DNA of 64,000 bases, from NCBI GenBank assembly GCA_030770425.1, contig JASJFT010000212.1:1-64000 (forward strand), given 5' to 3'. Origin of the DNA: Darksidea phi. Its lineage: Eukaryota; Ascomycota; Dothideomycetes; Pleosporales; Lentitheciaceae. The position numbers and the translations under genes are program-made. This document shows, piece by piece, positions 49,041 through 60,285 of the stretch; positions within the stretch are counted from its first letter, which is position 1; each line of letters starts with the position of its first letter. Below the pieces are notes generated by a model, which was not told the DNA's origin, made no database searches, and saw nothing but the letters and a program-made list of their open reading frames with translations.

Positions 49041-50880
49041 TACTCACCAACAGCGCTTTTGGACTGGAATACGGGCATCCTGCCGAAGTGTCAGCAGGAG
49101 TCAGTTATCCTATGACGCTGGGTTTGCTGTTCCTTTGCTTCATTGAGAAAATGCGACAAAAATATCAGGGCCGAATGTGGCTGTAATCTGGAGTAGCCCA
49201 ATCGGATTCCTCGGTACATTATGATGCCTAAACGCAAAGGATGACTTCGAGTCACTGGTTATATGTGAGTTCCAATGGTACTGTGAGAGAGCCTCAATGT
49301 TCGAAACCATCATTTCACAACCCGTATTATGCCGTTTGGTGACTTCTAGTGCTGTTTGAACATATTCAACACCAGGTCTCGCGTACTTTTGCCGGTCGAA
49401 TAGATGACCTCAAAGAAGCCATGTCATCACATTTTAAGTGCAGAATGGGATGATGCCTTGTCGTGCCTGGTCTCAGCGTTTTCAATGGTCAGTTCAAAAA
49501 GTCAAGGGTGGCACAAAGTTTCGTCGCTATGCCATGCAACCTTTCCAAGTAGACGCAAGCGCGCACAGGACTGCATCCTGCAGCTATGCTACGGCTGTGT
49601 CGAGTTGAGGCTGAGTAAATTATACTGTACCTGCGGCCCATGTAACACCTGGCTGTTACCGGCCTCTGTGGGTGTTTAACAACTTCCGAAGTGGTCCATT
49701 CCGCCTTGGGGTGATCTGCTCCATACTTTGTGTTTTGACGTCAATATCAACCACGCCCGCTAGGGTATATCACTAAACGGGGTTCTAGAATTCACCAACT
49801 CTCAACCAACCCGGTGAGAATGAGCGCCAGTGATTATGTTGCAGCGGGAAGCGGGGGAATGGGCAAGAACAGCTCCACTCCATCTGCAGCCGGATGTTGC
49901 GCCTTTCTATACAGACTAAGGCACAATTAAATAGTAATTAGAGGGTATCCCAGCGACGCGGGTCATTCTGCGGGGCGAGCCAAGCGAGAGGTAGGTAATC
50001 AGTGACGTTTACGAGCACACAACCCACACGCAGTCCGCACACGTGCCATCGCAATTGGTTCCATCAGCCATGTGGCGAACAATCATAGCCGGCCTGTTAT
50101 TCATGGAGTAGCATTTAGGTCAGAGCAAGTAGTGTTGCGGTTCATTTAGACGCCGAATATTTAGGTGGTGGTACAGCTTCGACAGCATAGTCAACAGCCT
50201 GGATCGAAGACTTCGTCGGAGACGGCCTCAGGCCAGAAGCGTTCTTCCCGAGACAAGTATCAGATGATGAAATTCATGTTAAAAAATTGTTCTAACTTGT
50301 TCCAGGCCCACCTCCTACAGAGCAATATGTTGTAGAAGTCAGACCCCAAAACCCAGAAGGACCGCAGTTAGTAAAAGATACTATCAGTTCAGTTTTGAGA
50401 AGGATCAGAAGAGCGACGGTAACATAGTGGATTGATTACCTGTACATCCCGGACAGAAACGCCTGACCATGACTGTGCACGGAAAACGCAAAGTGGACGT
50501 TCGATAATTGAATATTATAGGGTTGTGGATGCACGTATTACTGGCAGACTACCAAGGCAATCGGCTGCAAGCAGACACCTCCACTCACGGAGCGAATGAG
50601 AATTGGCCAAGACCGGTGCAATAGTGCCCCTCCCGGTGACCGGTGCGCCAATGCCACGGAGATTGCGAGTTCTTCGATCATTATAACTCAGAGCGGAAGA
50701 GCTTGCAACAAATGCTCTAGCCCTACTTCCTAGAGAGATTTAGAGGCGTCCGGTCACGGACACTTAAGTAGGACCTACAACATTGAATCGCTCGAGCTAC
50801 ACCTGTTTTCAGAGGTCATGGCACTCGTTTCGAGGGGCTAGGTGGATATGACAACACACTCGTTTTTTAGAAGTTAAATA
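49041..50880. other. Gene-poor region, nothing supported
   Basis: About 1.8 kb of GC-balanced sequence. One 91-codon ORF (49404-49679, plus) has no domain clues. No tRNA, repeat or promoter pattern is evident. Confidence 0.35.
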
Positions 50881-51260
50881 TAAATAATTATACTCTTTCA
50901 TTCCCAAGTCATAGCCCGCCTAGCGACCAGACAAGTCTCTGGCAAGGGGAAGAATAGGCTATATTTAGGTAAGATACCTTAGAGCTAATATATATTAGCT
51001 CTATACCTCTTCGCTAACAACGTAAACGAAATATACTAGAACGGGTAATCTCTTTAGCTATATCAGCCGCTAAGATAAAGTAACCCTCGTGTTTCTAATA
51101 CCTAACTATAATATTCTTAAGTAGAAGTATACTTATTTTAAAGTACTTTTCTTTCTTTATAAGATTCTCGATCTTATACTTCTACTCTTCTATTTTCTTA
51201 TAAAAAGGTTTCCTACCTATTACTGTACTTAATGCTTATACTTAATCCTTAATCATAGTA
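50860..51260. other. Partly RIPed patch
   Basis: Composition becomes TA-rich, with a small palindrome-like pair around AGCTAATATATATTAGCT near 50983-51000. CA/TG depletion is incomplete. It looks like a small old repeat fragment; no class can be assigned. Confidence 0.4.
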
Positions 51261-51261
51261 A

Positions 51262-51412
51262 CCCTAATTAAGAATCGGGGCGCCCTTATTAAGGATAGAG
51301 GTTCACCCTATTTAGGATTAGGTATACTTATTAAGGATAAGGACGCCCTTGTTAAGTATAGGGGTTTACCTTATTAAGGACCGAGTGCACTCATCAAGGA
51401 TGAGGGCACGGT
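51262..51412. repeat. Decayed minisatellite, 20-23-bp units
   Basis: About seven degenerate units follow each other, most opening with AAGGAT or AAGTAT and closing with a CCCTTATT-like end (for example AAGGATAAGGACGCCCTTGTT). Just upstream is CCTTAATC and a TAACCCTAATT string that resembles the fungal telomere repeat in reverse. Units vary in length by one to three bases, so this is old. It lies beside a partly RIPed patch. Confidence 0.6.
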
Positions 51413-52630
51413 TCCATAGTGTACGCTGTTCCTAAAGATTGAAAAGTGGGTCTGATAGGCTTGAGACAGGCAGTTGTCAGGTTTAGACGATGTCGGTAAT
51501 TAGCGGCCACGTTTGACGGGTTCGAAACGGGCCTAGGACCGCGCCTTCAGTTTCGTTTCAAACATCGTAAAGGCCAAGAAACGGCCGTCTTGCCGAGCGT
51601 GATAAGCCAAAAATTCAGTGGTTGCTCAATGTTCCTTATGGAGAGAATTCTGAATTGTCGTGGCTCTGGTGGACTAGGCGTTGGGATTCTCATTGGGGTG
51701 GCACGAGCACCTTTGTCGAGTGTGAGAAATATGAGAAGGCATGTGGATATCTTAGCACGTCGGTCTGAGGGGCTCCTTAGCCATTGAGGTAGAAATCGCA
51801 TTCAATGCTTAAAGCAGATCAGCAACAGCACCTAAATTCCCAGCCTGTAATTACATAGTGAAATGTGGACTCTCGGCAACCGTACAATGATCCTAGGTCT
51901 GGGACCTTTTTATGCCTCAGTTTGAAACGGCGATTCATCAACGTGCGTGACTACATGTCTAAGTGTAAGCTTGTTAGTTGAGTCTGATAACAACATTCGC
52001 CAACACATTGATGATCGAATATAATAAAAACGCACTGTCAGCCTTGAACATAGTCGCGTGGCATAATACCATTCTCGCGCAATGAGCGGCAAGAATATAT
52101 CACCCACTACATGCACTACATCCAAGATTCTGTAGCCTAGAACTCTACATATTGTTAGTGTATATATCCAATACCCAAGAATCGGCATTAGTGATTGCTT
52201 TTGTCGATATCTTTCACATATCCCACCGAAGTACCATCGCTCGCCGATTGCCCACGAACTAAACTCTGCCTCAGCGACAGAATCAAAAAACATCGCTACA
52301 CACCCAACAATAGTGTTTCACGCTCACCACAATAGCTCTTAGCGAACGTGATCTCGTCGGCGCTATCATGACTCCTATCATCGCCATAGGGGTTTGCATA
52401 GCGGTCTACCTCCGTAGTTACAAAGCACACGCTAATCAGGTGTTTATGGTACATAGAAGGAACGAGAAAGGAATCTAAGACGATTGAGTTTATTCCACGC
52501 AACTGATACGAAATGCCAGGGTAGGCGCATAAGAGAACGTCGCAGATACCCAAACATTCGACCAACCTTCTCCATTACGTCACTTGCTCCAATGAACCGG
52601 ACATCTCCAACTTTTCAGTACCCACTGACT
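51413..52630. other. Region with weak ORFs only
   Basis: Three minus-strand ORFs of 84-127 codons (51547-51801, 51910-52293, 52296-52565) show no recognisable domain and do not join by clear splice sites. They may be chance or the remains of one decayed gene. The last 60 bp adjoin the 3' end of the P-loop ATPase gene. Confidence 0.3.
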
Positions 52631-54873
52631 CTAGACTGCCAGAACAGACTGCCCGCCATCACTAGTGATCCTCTTCCTCACGCTAAGCTTCATCATCCTA
52701 CCTGTACCTTTCACTAAACCCCCTTCCTTTTTGCCGCTTCCTTCACCATTCTTATCGGCTTTCTCTTTCCATCCCAGCACAGTATTTGGCGCATAAACTA
52801 GTGCAGTCCCCGTCTTCAAACTCTCAATTGTCCGCATGATATCCTCTCTATCTTTCACATCAACCGGGATATGTCGTTTGATGGCAGAGAACCATTCAGG
52901 ACTGCTGAAGCGGTGAATGACAGTGATGGAGCAAAGGGCGATGATATCAGTGAGAAGGGTCGGTTCTTGGGTCGAAATGACAACACGGGCGCCATAGTGA
53001 CGTTGTAGACGGATCGTTTGAAGAAGCTCTTCATTGAGGGCTTTGGCACCCGGAACATCAATCATATACTGTGTAATCGGTTAGTTTGAATTGAAAAAGA
53101 ATGGGTTGGTTGAATAGCGTACCTTGTGCGCCTCGTCTAGCACTATCATCTTACCCGCAGTATCGGATTGCAAATATCGCGTGAGCCCAATTCGGAATAG
53201 AATACACGCGGTATTGGCGTCCACAAACGGGCAGGACATATCCATGATCGTGATCTCACCCGGACGGAACTGGGGCTTGGGGCAAGTGTTTTTCAGATCT
53301 AGGAAAGATTCCAATAGGTTCAAGCGTATCTGCAGCATGTTCGTTTGCGCAGGATTGAACTGCTGCGCGCTGAGACGCTTTTTAAACGTGCCGTAATTGA
53401 AGTCAATACCAGCTGTAGCCATCTCCCGAAGGATCTGGGTGACCTGAGCCATGTAGAGAGGCTGCTCCTCGGACTCGCTGACGTTCATCAATGTGAGCAT
53501 AATATCGATGTCTAGTTTTCGAGGATCAAGCATGAATTTCGTCACTGTGACGTTAGGCAGGCGGAGGTATAGCTTCGAAATGCGAACGAAGTTTGAGGGA
53601 GAGACAAGTACGTTGATCCGTTTGATGTGAGCGCCACGTGGAAATTGCGGACTAGGAGAAGCTAGGAATGCAGCCTCGCTGATGCTGTAGCCGGAGCCAT
53701 CGCCACTAAAGTGACCATAGCTGAAAACAAGCGCGGAGAGCGGTCGCTCGAGGTGGCCCAAATTTTTGGACGGTATGAGTGAGTTCTCCAAGATGCAAGC
53801 TGTCGTGTGTGACTTTCCACTTCCCTGCACACCACATATGAAGGCTGAGAAAGGCGTATTGGTATTGAGAAACATCCGGGACTTGGCGTTGCGCTCTTTG
53901 TGCGATCCCATGAGGCCATACTGTGGAAGCAGCCGTCCATCGGTGGAGATCATCGCACCGTCCAGAAGTGGCGCGTGCCGGATTTCGGAGTCAAACTTGT
54001 CCGTTCGATCTTCTTCCTCGTCTTCGTTGTCACTGTCGTCGGAAAGTAGATCATTCATGCCGTCATGATCAACCGACACACGGAGCGCCTTCGGATTGTC
54101 CTTGACCTGATTAGGATCGCGGCGCATTCCCCCGTGCTTGTATTCGTCGCGAACAACATCGCTTGAATCATCTGTGCCGCTATCCGAGCTTGCCTCACTG
54201 TATTCATCTTCTTCATCGTCGCTCTTGTCATCATCAGACCCATTATTAGAAGTTGGAGACGGCACGTCAACACCAGAGTCGTTGTCTTGATAGTTCGTAC
54301 TGGCAAGATGTAGCTGATTGAGCTTTGTCGCCAGAAGACCGGTTCTGGGCGTGTTGTGTTGGAAGGCCCGAATGCTTTGAGCATGAGCCGGAGAGTCGTC
54401 GAGGGTATTTTGATATCGCGATGGGGTGTCTGGGAGGGCGTAACTCTCTAGGTACAGTGTGCTCTCCAAAGGGCGCTTGTCACGCTGTGAAGCTAGGCGG
54501 GCTTGCGCTTGTGCAGCTGCTTGTTGAGCTCGCATGTTCGACTCCTTCTCGAGCCTCTCATTCCTCTTCTCCCGAGTTATCTGCTCGAGATTGCCAAAAG
54601 AGTATTGTGCCCCTGGAGGAGGACGACGAAGTCTGTGCGGGTGTAAGTGAACTAACTTAAAATGTATAGGTCCGCAGGTGCGTATTACTTGCTAACAACT
54701 TGAGGAATCTCTCCTCGCAAGTTCGGCTTCATTTGTTGACATATCGCAGTTAACTTAGCGAAGCCTTTGAAGCCACCTTTCCCGAATCCATGGTCGAGGA
54801 ATTGCTGGTAGACCCACGCCTGCAAATCTTCATCGGAAACCTTGGCTGTTGGCTGGGTGGCCGCCGCTGTCAT
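52631..54873 (-). CDS. HerA/FtsK-like P-loop ATPase with acidic N-terminal half
   Basis: Predicted P-loop NTPase, probably of the HerA/FtsK/VirB4 ATPase superfamily; its role in fungi is not known to me. ATG is at 54873. Exons are 54689-54873, 53123-54632 and 52631-53068, with GT..AG introns of 56 and 54 nt, giving 2133 nt and 710 aa. Order: a small helical N-terminus (DLQAWVYQQFLDHGFGKGGF), a Glu/Arg/Gln-rich segment (REKRNERLEKE), a long low-complexity Asp/Glu/Ser region, Walker A GVQGSGKSHT, then Walker B KMIVLDEAHKYM across the last junction and a sensor-like VVISTQEPT. The C-terminal tail is Lys/Gly-rich. The acidic stretch suggests disorder or binding to basic partners. An upstream exon at 55071-55207 may belong to it. 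Confidence 0.85.
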
Positions 54874-55070
54874 CTTTGGCCTCTTGGTCTGCGTCTGCGT
54901 CCGACCGCTATCCTGTTCGTCTTCGGCTCTGTCTGAGATTTAGCGACGTGCTCCTCCTGGTCTTTAGGTTGTTCGCCGATATATCAATATGTTATTGCGA
55001 AAAGAGCCAGCAGTTTGGGAACAAAGCCAAAGACTGCCTTGCATAGTAATTAGTAAACAATTTGACTTAC

Positions 55071-55207
55071 CTCTCGACAGCTTCTTTTGTTGTGCTTTTC
55101 GTCGATATCGGGCTCGAAGCGATAAAATCAAAGTTGAAGCCGCCTTTCTCACCCGCATTCCCGTTACGGGAGCCGAACTTGAAGGGTGCTGGGCTTGCTT
55201 GCGCCAT
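55071..55207 (-). CDS. Possible upstream exon of the P-loop ATPase gene
   Basis: ATG at 55207 opens 45 codons rich in Phe/Gly/Ser (MAQASPAPFKFGSRNG, FNFDFIASSP) and ends at a strong GTAAGT donor (55065-55070). Downstream, two plausible charged segments lie in different frames: GEQPKDQEEHVAKSQ, and SDRAEDEQDSGRTQ, which runs straight into the ATPase start at 54873. No acceptor I tried joins all parts in frame. One missing base near the AAATCTCAG string (about 54940) would fix it. It is thus either the true N-terminus behind a frameshift, a separate small gene, or a 5' UTR exon. Confidence 0.4.
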
Positions 55208-56727
55208 TGCTTTCAGCGGTACGAGCGCTCGCTGAAGTGAGATGTGGAATGAAGCAAACGATGAGAATTTCGGGTGTGGCACTCCGACCGTGCGACTGTC
55301 CAATCTTGCGCTATCCCCGTTTCGGTCAGAAGAAATGAACCCTGCGATCGAAATAGTCGTTCGTCGATTGCTGCAACGTTTTATAGAACACAGGTGAATA
55401 CAATTCGCAGGCTGCAACAATCATTGATCATGCATCGATATCGAGGACGACAGGTTTAGGAAGGTGTGGACCGCTTATCTCCGGACTCCTGAAATGTGAA
55501 TGAGGCTGATTTGCGTGGCGCGGCGTGGCTCATCACGGCGCAGGAGGCGCGTGCGACGTGTTCATTGGTTGTAAACGAACGATGCGTTTTCACGTGACTG
55601 GGAGTGCAGGCTAGTGGCCCACATGTATCAACCTTTGAACCTTACCGTTCATATTATCCACCGAGTTGTAAGGAATGCTGCTTTTCACTATAACTATACT
55701 GTTATTTTTCGCCCACAGCGTGTGTGAAAGCAGTGGCAACCTCTCCTCTGCGATGTGGAGAACGCCCTTGCTTTTCGATAATGCATATTTGGATATGTTA
55801 GGCGGCTTTGAATCTTCCAACCCCGAAACAGCCCCGTGCCCCTCAAGACCGCGCAGCCACAAACCTTAATTGATGGGGTCCCTCATTTCCAACATATAAA
55901 GAAACGCTAGGCAGCCATTGCAGCGACAGCCACACCTTCGGCAACTCCGATGGTGATTGAGCTCGGAGGCCGCAAGAACTGCGCCACTCTGTTTGCCACA
56001 GTTGCGATTGCTTGCACACATACTTTGCTCGCAGGCATCTATATTCCTGAGGTTACTTTTTAAAAAAAAGAGCTACCAATTTACTGCATCAAAAACTCCG
56101 ACTTGGCCGCAAGCCTTCAACAAAGTCTTTCGTCCTCAACTAGAAAGGTGAATTGCGGAACTTGACGGTAGGCTCGTAGGCCATTGTGGTTGGATTGTAG
56201 GAATAGGTATATGGAAGGTGCTCATTTTGTCTCCTTGTTCACTTGATGCTAGTATATAGCAATTTGTATCTAGGTCTTTTATGAACTTCCATTGAGCACT
56301 AAAGAAGTGAAGATGTGATTATCTTTGAACTTTTACAACACATACTGCCTAGATAAGCTCTCCCATTTTTCCAGACTTTATCGCACAGCATCCTCATAAC
56401 GCTCTTGGGGCAAAGATCTTCTGGCGTCCTTTATTGATAGTTGTACTTGATATGATATTAAATCCCGACACCAATACCGAAACTGTAGCGCATGAGCAAA
56501 TTATGGGCGTTAGCACGTAGCCTTCACAAGATTTAGCTAGAATGCGGCTCGTGAACACTGAGATAGAGGAGGCGTGGAATGTGAGGCGTTACGGTCTCCA
56601 AAGCATACCGTAGTACTATGTCTGGGATGCTAGCGCTAGAAGAGGACTAGAAGATGAGATCACTTGGGTTAGTTCTGAGCGTGCTTATTGGTCGTGCGAA
56701 GGAGACAGTTTTACTAACAAAAAAAAT
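55208..56727. other. Intergenic, no gene seen
   Basis: About 1.5 kb between the ATPase locus and the 3' end of the monooxygenase gene. Short ORFs (for example 55675-55869 plus, 55611-55862 minus) lack domains. The first part probably carries the promoter of the ATPase gene. Confidence 0.4.
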
Positions 56728-58727
56728 CTAGTTTACAGTGTCAACCTTGGCGTTCTTGTCGTCAATCGATCTCGCTCTTTGATCTCTGAGCTCCATATAC
56801 TCCTCTGTTATGCCAGCATAGTCTTTTGGGAAATAAGGCGTGAACCGCTCGCCCCACCAGCTATTCTTTCTCCGGTTCTTGACGCCAATGTCTCCGAGTA
56901 GCAGGTCTACATACGGAAGGCAATCAAACCACAGTTCAGGAAACCGCGCGCCGAAGCCCCTGCTATACCGCCACTTGCCAAATTGCGTGTGCAGGACTGT
57001 CTCGTACATGATGCGGTTGGCCGTTCCAGTCGAGTCGTTCTTCTCGAGCTCGGGTGTAACCTTCTCATTTGGCGCGGCAGTGCTTTCTTCGAGCACAGGA
57101 ACATCGATGTTGATGCTGGGTTCGGACAAAGCTGGCATCTGGCCGTCGAAAAATGCGGTGATCCAAAGGGCTTGCGCCTGCGCTATGATAGTAGTTGCGG
57201 GGCTTCGATAAGCGCCGGCAAAAGCCAGCGTGCGGCTCTGAATAAAGGCGGGAGGCACCATGAATCGGTATAGTCGATAAGGCTCGTTAATGATTTCTGT
57301 CACTTCCTCAGACATGGGCTTGCATAACCTGGGCTCGGGCTGGTTTTGCAGCTTTGGGCATTTTTCCAAAATTTCGGCGTCTGCTCTAGGTATGTATCTC
57401 CACGCTGAGGACGACGTGAACCCTGGTAAGCCGAGTTCTTTCTTAGTGTCGAAGTTCAGCTGCGGAGCGTCCTTCCATCCGGTACCGCATATCAGCACGT
57501 CTGCTTCAAGCGCCTGATTGTTCGACAGATGGACGGTATGGTAGGAGAGGCTCATGATATCCGCTATGTGAACACGAATGGTACCGTTACGCACAAATTC
57601 GAAGAAGTCCACGCCGTAGTTCAACAGCCCTCGATTTGTGCCGATATAGAATACATCGTCCCACGGCTTCAGCTTGGCAGTTTCCGGATGTGAATCGTAG
57701 CTGTTGTGTTGTAGAACGCTCTGTGACATCTTGTGGAAAAAACCATCCACGATCTTGCGGCCAAGCCAGTGTTGATGTAAGAATTTCCGGATGGATGTAA
57801 AGCCATCAGCATCGCCCCAGATACACGGGCTTAGCCAAGTGACGAGACGTGTCTGCAGAAGTAGCTCTGGAATGATCTTGAGTGGAGTGAGACGATTCGG
57901 TGTCATCCAGCAAGGGCCGTGCCCTGACTCTCGAATCACCCAATCGACTTGAATGCCAGCCGAGGCATATGCACATGCGATGTCCCAGGAGAACTTGGCC
58001 CCGCTGAGCAGCACCACCTTCTTATAAGGGCCGAGACCGTTCTCGGCCTTAGTGAATTCGCTGGTGTGGTAAATTGGTGCTCCAAAGGATTCTCTTCCAT
58101 TCAACTTGGGCAGGAATGGTTGAGAGGTTAGGCCGGTAGCCATGATAAGCTTTTTGGCTTTCATTCTCGTCGGTGTGTCGTTTCCAGTCGTCTTGTTCAC
58201 AACGGTTAGTGCCCATCCTGAAACTCCATTATCCACAGCTGATTCCACGCTGCAATTGAATCGCGTGTGCTTCAACAGATCAAACCTATGAGCATAACTG
58301 CATAGATACTCGTTGACATGTTCTCCGGGGATATGGTCATGGTCCAAGGAGTATCCTTCGGTGCTCATCGGATGGTCGTTATACTGTTGAACGTCAGCAT
58401 GTCACCTCGCGTCTAAAGCTTAGGTAGCGTAAATAAGCACCTCGAACCTATTCAACATTAGCATCAGAGGCTAAACCGAGATACATCGTATACGAACGTT
58501 CTGAAGTGGTTGTTCGTCTTGAGTCCAGGGTATAACCGGTCCTTGGCCCAGACGCCACCAAGCGAGCTCTCTCTGTCCAGAACCACTATAGAAGCTTGAG
58601 GGTTTACATCTCGATATGTTTTGAGCATAGCAAGACCATGTATGCCTGCAAATTGTCAAAATGCTAATTTCTTCAGTCAACTCAAGCGCTTACCCGCACC
58701 AACGATTACCACGTCAAATGCCTCCAT
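56728..58727 (-). CDS. Flavin-containing monooxygenase (FMO/dimethylaniline-type), 4 exons
   Basis: Predicted FAD- and NADPH-dependent monooxygenase that would hydroxylate a nucleophilic nitrogen, sulfur or carbon of an unknown metabolite. ATG is 58727. Exons are 58694-58727, 58498-58645, 58441-58447 and 56728-58383. They total 1845 nt, or 614 aa, somewhat longer than classic FMOs. The FAD-binding motif VVIVGAGIHGL spans the first junction. Next come LGGVWAKDRLYPGLKTNN, then FEYNDHPMSTEGY across the 7-nt third exon. An NADPH-binding-type loop LLSGAKFSWDIACAYASAG and CGTGWKDAP (the usual ATG-containing motif) follow. A hydrophobic stretch near LRKIIPELLLQ-like residues may be a peripheral membrane contact, weakly supported. 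All introns are GT..AG, 48-57 nt. Nearest neighbours are not obviously metabolic, so the pathway is open. Confidence 0.9.
58441..58447 (-). other. 7-nt microexon of the monooxygenase gene
   Basis: On the minus strand, GTTCGAG lies between an intron with a CTAAT branch site ending AATAG (58448-58497) and one starting GTGCTT and ending CAACAG (58384-58440). Only its inclusion joins HFRT to FEYNDHPM in frame, matching the FMO family. Skipping it shifts the frame; reading through gives a stop. Confidence 0.75.
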
Positions 58728-60285
58728 GTTTTAGATCGCCGATAGTTAGGCTACTTCCTTCGCGGCTAGAAAAAATCAGGCCACTTCTAAGAGTAGGAAC
58801 CGCCGAGTCGATGTAGCATATGTCTGAGGTGCTGAGGCAGCGGGGATTTCATTTTTAAATACCGGGCGCCCCAACAGGACGTGGGATTGTGGCACAGTTC
58901 GACCGGGCCCAGCGGAGGGGGTGATCACGGTGGACGTTTGGGGATCCTGACGCTGTTCGCCGCTGTCATTGGCTGCGTCGTAAATATAGCCGAGAGTGCG
59001 ACGGTGATGGCAGATATGCGGGGGTCTACACACAGAAGCGAAGGGTATAGATGACGGCCCCGCGTCGTACACATGGATTCGAAAGGGCGGCCCTCGTGAG
59101 GCTACCAAGCCGAAGACGGCGATATGATGGGGAACGCCGAGAAGCCACCCCTCAAAAAAAAAAGAAGAAAAAAAAACTGCCGAATGGCAAAAGACATATT
59201 GAGTGACACATGCCTCTGTATGAAGCATGCAGTAAGTACGTCTGAGTAAGCTCAGCAGTCACCGCTTCACGAGCGGTGGGAATATTGAGCAGGTCAAGCG
59301 AAGGATGACGTGCGCATTCAGGCGCATCGAAGGAAATCCACCGTTGTCACTGAGCGCAGCGCGAGCTCAATGTTGTAAGTTCTCGCCGGCGAAGCTCAAC
59401 CCCGTCCCGTGCGGGGATTCGGTCCCCGGCCCCGAGTGGTTCCTTGTCCCACATGCGTAGGGCGAGACGTTCGATACAAGGCGAGGTTTCCAGTGAATGA
59501 AAGGGTCCGATGGAGTTCGCTCAATGGGTGAGGATCCTTCGAATGTCACCGATCGGGAGCCGCTGTTGACCGCTTTCGTCGGAAATTATGAGGCATAAGG
59601 CATGAAAATCGAGGCATGGAATGAGCCTCCATGGCAACAGAACCGAGTAGAGCTGAAGAACCTGCTTTTTCTCAAGCGATCCCTTCTCATTAGGCCCCAC
59701 TACAACGACTCCTGAGGTCGTTGTTCGGCAATGGTTTTCCCCCGACTTGCAGCGAGGCATGTCGTCTCATTAGTCGGAGACCGAGTCGCGTCACATGTTT
59801 GTCGCACTATACGAAGTTGAGCAGCGATCCCGTCAACTACTTTTGCAGTAAGAGGGGGGCGTTTTTGTTTTTCGTGTGTGAGGCTTTGGCTGGCTACCAA
59901 GGTTGACATTAACTCTTTTCTCAAAAGTTGAGTAGGCAAATGGGGAAAAACGAGCAGGAAGAGCGATGGCGGCCTTTTGAACCAGACGTAGCCGGCTGCG
60001 CACCTCGGCCCCACCCACGCTTATCCCATTTCGGACGCCATGTCCTGTTTCTCATGTCCAATTATCTAATTAAGCTTCTCAATCACGGCGTGCATTGTAT
60101 GACAGCGTCGATTGCGCCCACAAGTTTTGCTGATAATGCGCTACACAATTACGGCGCCAGAGCAACATTGTGCACCGCCTCACATAAATCGGCTCATCAC
60201 TCCCGAGAACAGACGAGAACAGTACACTCACAACACACGCTCCTTCAACTGGAAGCCACGACGGTCCAGCACTCCAAATGTAGTT
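58728..60285. other. Intergenic, no confident gene
   Basis: About 1.5 kb between the divergent monooxygenase and RING genes. A 150-codon minus ORF (58776-59228) and several shorter ones have low-complexity or implausible content. A run of A-rich sequence lies near 59152-59175. Promoters of both flanking genes should be here, but no motif can be named. Confidence 0.4.

Noticed and set aside
58776..59228. 150-codon minus-strand ORF upstream of the monooxygenase
   Set aside because: Composition is odd (Phe runs from the A-rich tract, many Pro/His), no domain is visible, and it fills a promoter region. Likely chance.
60112..60285. Upstream extension of the first RING gene by 58 codons
   Set aside because: Open frame, but the residues look unlike the helical protein that follows. 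The ATG at 60286 has better content after it.
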